Assembly: GCA_963766605.1 (NCBI GenBank)
Contig: CAVYAT010000005.1
Location: forward strand, 248,001 to 312,000
Length of the DNA: 64,000 nucleotides
DNA from: AC-49 sp963766605
GTDB taxonomy: Bacteria > Actinomycetota > Thermoleophilia > Solirubrobacterales > Solirubrobacteraceae
Reading direction: 5' to 3'
Shown here in pieces: positions 60,419 through 64,000 of this stretch. Under the pieces are notes generated by a model that did not search any database, had not been told where the DNA came from, and was given only the letters and a program-made list of their open reading frames with translations. Positions within the stretch are counted from its first letter, which is position 1. The number at the start of each line of letters is the position of its first letter. A program made the translations under genes and the position numbers.

Positions 60419-61147
60419 ATGGGCCACCGTCTCGCACCGATCCTCGTGTCGCTCGTCGTCGTCGCCGTGGCCGGCTGCGGCGGCGGCGGCCTGAAGGTCA
60501 CGACACAGAAGACGTCGGCGCCCGCGACGACCAGCGCCAAGGCTCCCGGCACGTCTTCGACGACGGCGGCCAAGGCTCGATGCGCGCCGGCGAGCCAGCC
60601 GCAGCCGCGCACCAACGAGACCCACGAGCCCCAGCCCACCTCCACGCTGCCGGCGGGCAGTCGCTGGACGGTCATCCTCGACACCAACTGCGGGCTGATC
60701 TCGATCGACCTCGACGTCGCCAACTCGCCGAAGACCAGCGCGGCGTTCGCCGGGCTCGTGCAGCGCGGCTTCTTCAACGGCCTGACGTTCCACCGCGTCG
60801 CTGAGGGTCCCGACGGCCAGCCGTTCGTGATCCAGGGCGGCGACCCGCTCGGCAGCGGGCTCGGCGGCCCCGGCTTCCGCGTCGTCGAGCCGCCGCCGCG
60901 CAACGTCGACTACACCCGCGGCGTCGTCGCGATGGCCAAGACGGCGACCGAGCCGTCCGGGTCGTCAGGCAGCCAGTTCTTCATCGTCACCGCTCCGGAC
61001 GCAGAGCTGCCGCCGCAGTACGCGGTGCTCGGCCGCGTTTCGTCGGGCATGGGCGCGGTCGACCGGATCGCCGCGGTGCCGACGCAGGCCAACGAGATAC
61101 CGGTCTCGCCGGTCGTGATCCGCAACGCCACCGTCAGCGAGCGCTGA
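60419..61147 (+). CDS. Lipoprotein peptidyl-prolyl isomerase (cyclophilin)
   Basis: 242 residues. A lipoprotein signal peptide (LAPILVSLVVVAVAGC, lipobox VAGC) and a Thr/Ser/Pro linker precede a cyclophilin domain: NSPKTSAAFAGLVQRGFFNG, LTFHRV, VIQGGDPLGSG, GVVAMAKT, SSGSQFFIV and LGRVSSGM are the standard segments, including the catalytic Arg in FHR. It would fold secreted proteins at the outer face of the membrane. Confidence 0.92.
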   Translation: MGHRLAPILVSLVVVAVAGCGGGGLKVTTQKTSAPATTSAKAPGTSSTTAAKARCAPASQPQPRTNETHEPQPTSTLPAGSRWTVILDTNCGLISIDLDVANSPKTSAAFAGLVQRGFFNGLTFHRVAEGPDGQPFVIQGGDPLGSGLGGPGFRVVEPPPRNVDYTRGVVAMAKTATEPSGSSGSQFFIVTAPDAELPPQYAVLGRVSSGMGAVDRIAAVPTQANEIPVSPVVIRNATVSER

Positions 61148-61185
61148 AGTCGCAACCCGCCAGCGGGGCTTGTAAGACTGCGGGT

Positions 61186-61983
61186 ATGCCCGCTACCGCC
61201 GCCGACTTCCTCGCCCTGCACCGCTCCGACCCGCCGCTGCTGCTGCCCAACCCGTGGGACGTCGGCTCGGCCAAGATCCTCGCGGGGCTCGGTTTCACCG
61301 CGCTGGCCTCGACGAGCGGCGGCTTCGCAGCGTCGCTCGGGCGCCTCGACGGCGGCGTCACGCGCGACGAGGCGATCGCGCATGCGGCGGCGCTCGGCGC
61401 GGCGACCGGGCTGCCGGTCAACGCTGACCTCGAGCAGTGCTTCCCCGACGACCCGGGGGGCGTCGCCGAGACGATTCGCCTGGCGATCGAGGCGGGCGTC
61501 GTCGCCGGTTCGATCGAGGACTCGACCCCCGACGAGCTGTTCGACATCGGACTGGCCACCGAGCGCGTCGCCGCGGCCGCCGAGGCGGCGCACAGCGGCC
61601 CGGTGAAGTTCGCGCTGACCGCCCGCGCCCAGAACCTGCTGCGCGGCGACGACGACCTCGACGAGACGATCCGCCGCCTCCAGGCCTACCAGGAGGCCGG
61701 GGCCGACGTCCTGTTCGCGCCCGGCGTGACGTCGATCGAGCAGATCCGCGCCACGGTCAGCTCGGTCGACCGGCCGATGAACGTGCTGATCCTGCCCGGC
61801 GTGCCGCCGATCGCCGAGCTTGCCGAGGCCGGCGTGCAGCGCGTCTCGATCGGCAGCACGTTCGCGCTCGTCGCCTACAGGTCGCTGATCGACGCAGCGA
61901 CCGAACTGCGCGACGACGGTACGTACGGGTACGCGAAGGGCACGCGCGAGGCCTACGGGACGATGCGCGCCGCGTTCAGCTAG
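61186..61983 (+). CDS. Isocitrate lyase/PEP mutase family protein
   Basis: 265-residue alpha/beta barrel of the ICL/PEPM superfamily. NPWDVGSAKILAGLGF at the N-terminus, ASTSGGFAASLG, VNADLEQCF (metal-binding acidic position), SIEDSTPDEL and a C-terminal GTREAYGTM place it in the PEP phosphonomutase-like subgroup close to carboxyPEP/2-methylisocitrate lyases. The catalytic loop KKCG of true isocitrate lyases is absent, so the substrate is unknown. TAAGACT lies just upstream of the ATG. Confidence 0.85.
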   Translation: MPATAADFLALHRSDPPLLLPNPWDVGSAKILAGLGFTALASTSGGFAASLGRLDGGVTRDEAIAHAAALGAATGLPVNADLEQCFPDDPGGVAETIRLAIEAGVVAGSIEDSTPDELFDIGLATERVAAAAEAAHSGPVKFALTARAQNLLRGDDDLDETIRRLQAYQEAGADVLFAPGVTSIEQIRATVSSVDRPMNVLILPGVPPIAELAEAGVQRVSIGSTFALVAYRSLIDAATELRDDGTYGYAKGTREAYGTMRAAFS

Positions 61984-62336
61984 CGAGCGCGGCGGGCCAG
62001 CACGCCGAAGTCGGCCAGTAGCGCCTGCTCGACATCGACCGGCGCGGGCAGGTCGACGCCCTCGAACAGGCACGAGCGCACGACCCGGCCGCTGTCGGTC
62101 AGGGCGACCATCGCCAGCGCCGGATCGCCGTCGGCATCGAAGCGCCAGGCCCAGGCGCGCAGCCGGCCGATCCGTGCGCTACGCACGAATTCGAGGTCGT
62201 CCGGGTCGATCGGGCAGCCGCTGTCGACGGTCGCGAACGCCGCGAGGTGGTCGAGATCGTCGGGGCAGCCGTCGGCGGAGTCGGGCTCGAGATGGGGAAT
62301 CGGCGGCGCGGGCGGGAGCGGCGGCACGGTCGTCAC
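61980..62336 (-). CDS. Uncharacterised 118-residue protein
   Basis: Starts with a Pro-rich segment (VPPLPPAPPIPHLEPDS) and continues with a compact region with GCPIDPDDLEFVRSARIG and ALAMVALTDSGRVVRSC. It is acidic with no membrane segment. A TTG at 62375, 4 bp after the SRAP gene stop, would extend the protein by 13 residues and couple it to that gene. It overlaps the end of the ICL-family gene by 4 bp. No family recognised. Confidence 0.5.
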   Translation of the reverse strand: MTTVPPLPPAPPIPHLEPDSADGCPDDLDHLAAFATVDSGCPIDPDDLEFVRSARIGRLRAWAWRFDADGDPALAMVALTDSGRVVRSCLFEGVDLPAPVDVEQALLADFGVLARRAR

Positions 62337-62379
62337 TCTACGACCCGCCGGGGCGCAGAGCAATAGTAAGGACAAATTG

Positions 62380-63072
62380 TCAGAACAGTTGCGCAGCGGG
62401 CTCGGCCGGCGCCTCCAGACACGCCGGACCGTCGCAGCGCGCGTCGTTGACGGCGGTGCCGACGGCCCGCGTCGCGGTCCGGCGCTGGTCGATCCCGGCC
62501 AGTAGCGCGGACAGCTCCTGCGTGGGTGTGGAGTGGTCCAGCCACGCCTCCTCGGCCTGCGGCGCGAGGATCACCGGGGCGCGGTGGTGGAGGTCGCGCA
62601 GCGCCCCGATCGCCTCGGTGGTGACGATCGTCATGCTGCGCAGCTGCGAGCCGTCCGGGGCGCGCCAGGTCGACCACAGGCCGGCGAACGCGAACGGCTC
62701 GTGGTCGTCGCGGGTGATCCACCAGGGCTGCTTGGCCTTGCCGCCGAGCGGCTGCCACTCGTAGAAGCCATCGGCCACGACCAGGCAGCGGTGCGTGCGT
62801 AGCGCGTCGCGATAGGCGGGGCGTTGCGCCAGTGTCTCGGAGCGGGCGTTGATCCGCTTGAACGCGTCGCGCGTGTCCTTGGCCCAGTGCGGAACCAGTC
62901 CCCAGCGCAGCAGCTCGCCCCGCGGCGAGCCCTCCTTGTCGGTGGTCACGCAGACGACGTCGTCACCCGGCGCGACGTTGTAGCGCGTCGCGATCTGCAC
63001 CGATTCGCCGATCGGGAAGCGGTCGCGCAGCTGGGCCGGCGTCGTCGTCGCGAGCGTGTAGCGCCCGCACAT
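62380..63072 (-). CDS. SRAP (SOS response-associated peptidase) family protein
   Basis: YedK/HMCES homologue of 230 residues that crosslinks to abasic sites in single-stranded DNA. The catalytic Cys2 is present (MCGRYTLAT), with YNVAPG, RINARSETL, CLVVADGFYEWQ and the His segment DLHHRAPVIL. The start must be the ATG at 63072 because Cys2 has to become N-terminal; the longer open frame upstream belongs to the neighbouring gene's antisense frames. Confidence 0.95.
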   Translation of the reverse strand: MCGRYTLATTTPAQLRDRFPIGESVQIATRYNVAPGDDVVCVTTDKEGSPRGELLRWGLVPHWAKDTRDAFKRINARSETLAQRPAYRDALRTHRCLVVADGFYEWQPLGGKAKQPWWITRDDHEPFAFAGLWSTWRAPDGSQLRSMTIVTTEAIGALRDLHHRAPVILAPQAEEAWLDHSTPTQELSALLAGIDQRRTATRAVGTAVNDARCDGPACLEAPAEPAAQLF

Positions 63073-63680
63073 CAGCCGGGTGGGGCGCCCCGCTGCGCTC
63101 GGGCCTTGGCCTGGCGCCGGCGGCCGACGAGCGCCAGCACCCCGAGCACCGCGAGGATCAACAGGAAGCCGAGCAGGATCGCCCCGCCGGTGCTCGTGCC
63201 GCCGAACGGCAGCGCGATCAGCTCGACGACGAGGAAGCCGAGGAGCAGCAGGCCGACGACGATCGCCAGCAGCAGCGCCCAACCGCGGATGCGCTTCGGC
63301 CAGCCCGCGCTCTTGGGCGGGGCGACAAGGCCCATGATCCGCAGCAGGAACAGCTGGCGGTTGGACGGCGCCTCCTGGCCCAGGCGCTCGACCGCGGCCT
63401 TCAGGTCGTCGGGGCGACGCTCGGCGAGCGCCAGCGACGCGTCGGCCATGCGCCGCAGCTGCATCCGCTCCTGCGGGCGAGCCGCGGCGATCGCCTTGCG
63501 GAAGTGCTCGCGCGCCGCCGCGGCGTCGTAGCGCTCGGCTGCGCGGGCGCCGAGGATCGCCTGTGCGCCGGCGCGCAGCTTGGTCTCCGCCTCGAGTTCT
63601 TCGTCGCTGCGGGTTTCCAATGCCTGCATCGCCGCCAGGGCGCTGCGCTGTTCGATCTTGATCTGGCGCTGCTTCGCCAT
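63072..63680 (-). CDS. Uncharacterised membrane protein with two C-terminal helices
   Basis: 202 residues from ATG 63680. The first 130 are soluble and helical (TKLRAGAQAILGARAAERYDA, AREHFRKAIAAARP, a TPR-like pattern) and two hydrophobic helices follow (WALLLAIVVGLLLLGFLVV, GAILLGFLLILAVLGVLAL), then a basic tail. The start is supported by a TACAAT hexamer 7 nt upstream. The stop overlaps the SRAP ATG (ATGA). Function unknown. Confidence 0.65.
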   Translation of the reverse strand: MAKQRQIKIEQRSALAAMQALETRSDEELEAETKLRAGAQAILGARAAERYDAAAAREHFRKAIAAARPQERMQLRRMADASLALAERRPDDLKAAVERLGQEAPSNRQLFLLRIMGLVAPPKSAGWPKRIRGWALLLAIVVGLLLLGFLVVELIALPFGGTSTGGAILLGFLLILAVLGVLALVGRRRQAKARAQRGAPPG

Positions 63681-63687
63681 GGCTGGC

Positions 63688-63693
63688 ATTGTA
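63688..63693 (-). promoter_or_regulatory. -10 hexamer TACAAT
   Basis: Minus-strand TACAAT, 7 nt before ATG 63680. It overlaps the in-frame ATG at 63689, which argues against that codon as a start. Confidence 0.45.
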
Positions 63694-63697
63694 GGGT
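63692..63697 (+). promoter_or_regulatory. -10 hexamer TAGGGT
   Basis: Plus-strand TAGGGT, 9 nt before ATG 63707; it shares two base pairs with the divergent -10 element, so only one promoter may be occupied at a time. Confidence 0.4.
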
Positions 63698-63706
63698 CGC
63701 CACCCG

Positions 63707-64000
63707 ATGAGGAGACTCGCCTGCCTGTCGGCGGCCGTGCTCGCGGCCGCACTACCGGCTTCCGCCGGTGCCCAGGGGCTGCTCGGATCGCCGCAGATCG
63801 GCTCGCCGACGCCGACCCAGACCGTCACCACTCCGGCCACCAGCCCCGCCTCGCAGGTCCCGGGCTCCGGCGGCCTGAGCGCCACCGAGACGATCGGGAT
63901 CCTCGCCTTCGGCATCGGCCTGATCGTTGTCATCGCGGTGATCATCCTCACCGACGCCCGCCGCAAGGCCCCGGTCGCCGAGCAGGAGGAGCTCGGCGGC
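63707..64000 (+). CDS. Exported single-pass membrane protein (3' partial)
   Basis: The visible 98 residues show a signal peptide (RLACLSAAVLAAALPASAGA), a Thr/Pro/Ser-rich extracytoplasmic stretch and one membrane helix (ETIGILAFGIGLIVVIAVIIL) followed by a charged cytoplasmic part. The frame is open at the window end. No family can be named from this part. Confidence 0.6.
   Translation, partial: MRRLACLSAAVLAAALPASAGAQGLLGSPQIGSPTPTQTVTTPATSPASQVPGSGGLSATETIGILAFGIGLIVVIAVIILTDARRKAPVAEQEELGG

Overview
This is a high-GC (about 70%), densely packed actinobacterial chromosome segment. Gene order nusA-infB-rbfA-truB-ribF-rpsO-pnp-(M16 peptidase)-dapB-dapA-rnj-ftsK-rodZ-cinA-recA-recX-miaB-miaA/dapF-hflX-dut is the conserved actinobacterial core block. 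MihF next to gmk, MurT/GatD and the DapD type also point to Actinobacteria. The secreted RTX/PKD-type proteins and overall style suggest a deep-branching lineage such as Thermoleophilia (Solirubrobacterales-like); that placement is inference. No rRNA, tRNA, CRISPR array, insertion sequence or prophage was seen.

Layout. 1-5 kb: end of pyrimidine synthesis (pyrK, pyrD), the nucleoid factor mihF, gmk, rpoZ, coaBC and a TPR protein. 5-20 kb (+): rimP-nusA-ylxR-infB-rbfA-nrnA-truB-ribF, then rpsO, redox genes, pnp, an M16 peptidase, dapB and two small genes. 20-23 kb (-): a secreted RTX protein and a membrane EAL phosphodiesterase. 23-26 kb (+): dapA and rnj. 31-26 kb (-): MprAB-like two-component system, flavin monooxygenase, AraC regulator and twin VOC proteins. 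31-44 kb (+): ftsK, rodZ, cinA, thpR, recA, recX, miaB, a secreted beta-helix/PKD protein, an Rv2578c-type radical SAM protein, mscS and dapE-dapC. 45-49 kb (-): miaA-dapF-dapD. 48-53 kb: an SDR enzyme, a MerR-TOBE regulator, hflX, dut and a secreted protein. 60-53 kb (-): lipid kinase-murT-methyltransferase-gatD and an OpuC-type osmoprotectant ABC transporter. 60-64 kb: lipoprotein cyclophilin, an ICL/PEP-mutase enzyme, a SRAP protein and two membrane proteins.

How it works together. Six diaminopimelate genes (dapA, B, C, D, E, F) are scattered over 28 kb and make up most of a succinylase lysine/DAP route. DapF has serine at both positions of the catalytic cysteine pair. MurT/GatD amidates lipid II. 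A DNA-damage theme is supported by GAAC-N4-GTTC (LexA-type) boxes before recA and directly abutting the start codon of the Rv2578c-like gene. Many genes have a -10 hexamer (TANNNT or NANNNT) 6-9 nt before the start codon, the signature of leaderless mRNAs.

Data quality. Single-base indels are concentrated in pnp, the M16 peptidase and dapB (15.6-19.3 kb), with further ones in rodZ and the 51.6 kb secreted protein. Because pnp and dapB are core genes, sequence error is the likeliest cause, but raw reads are needed to decide.
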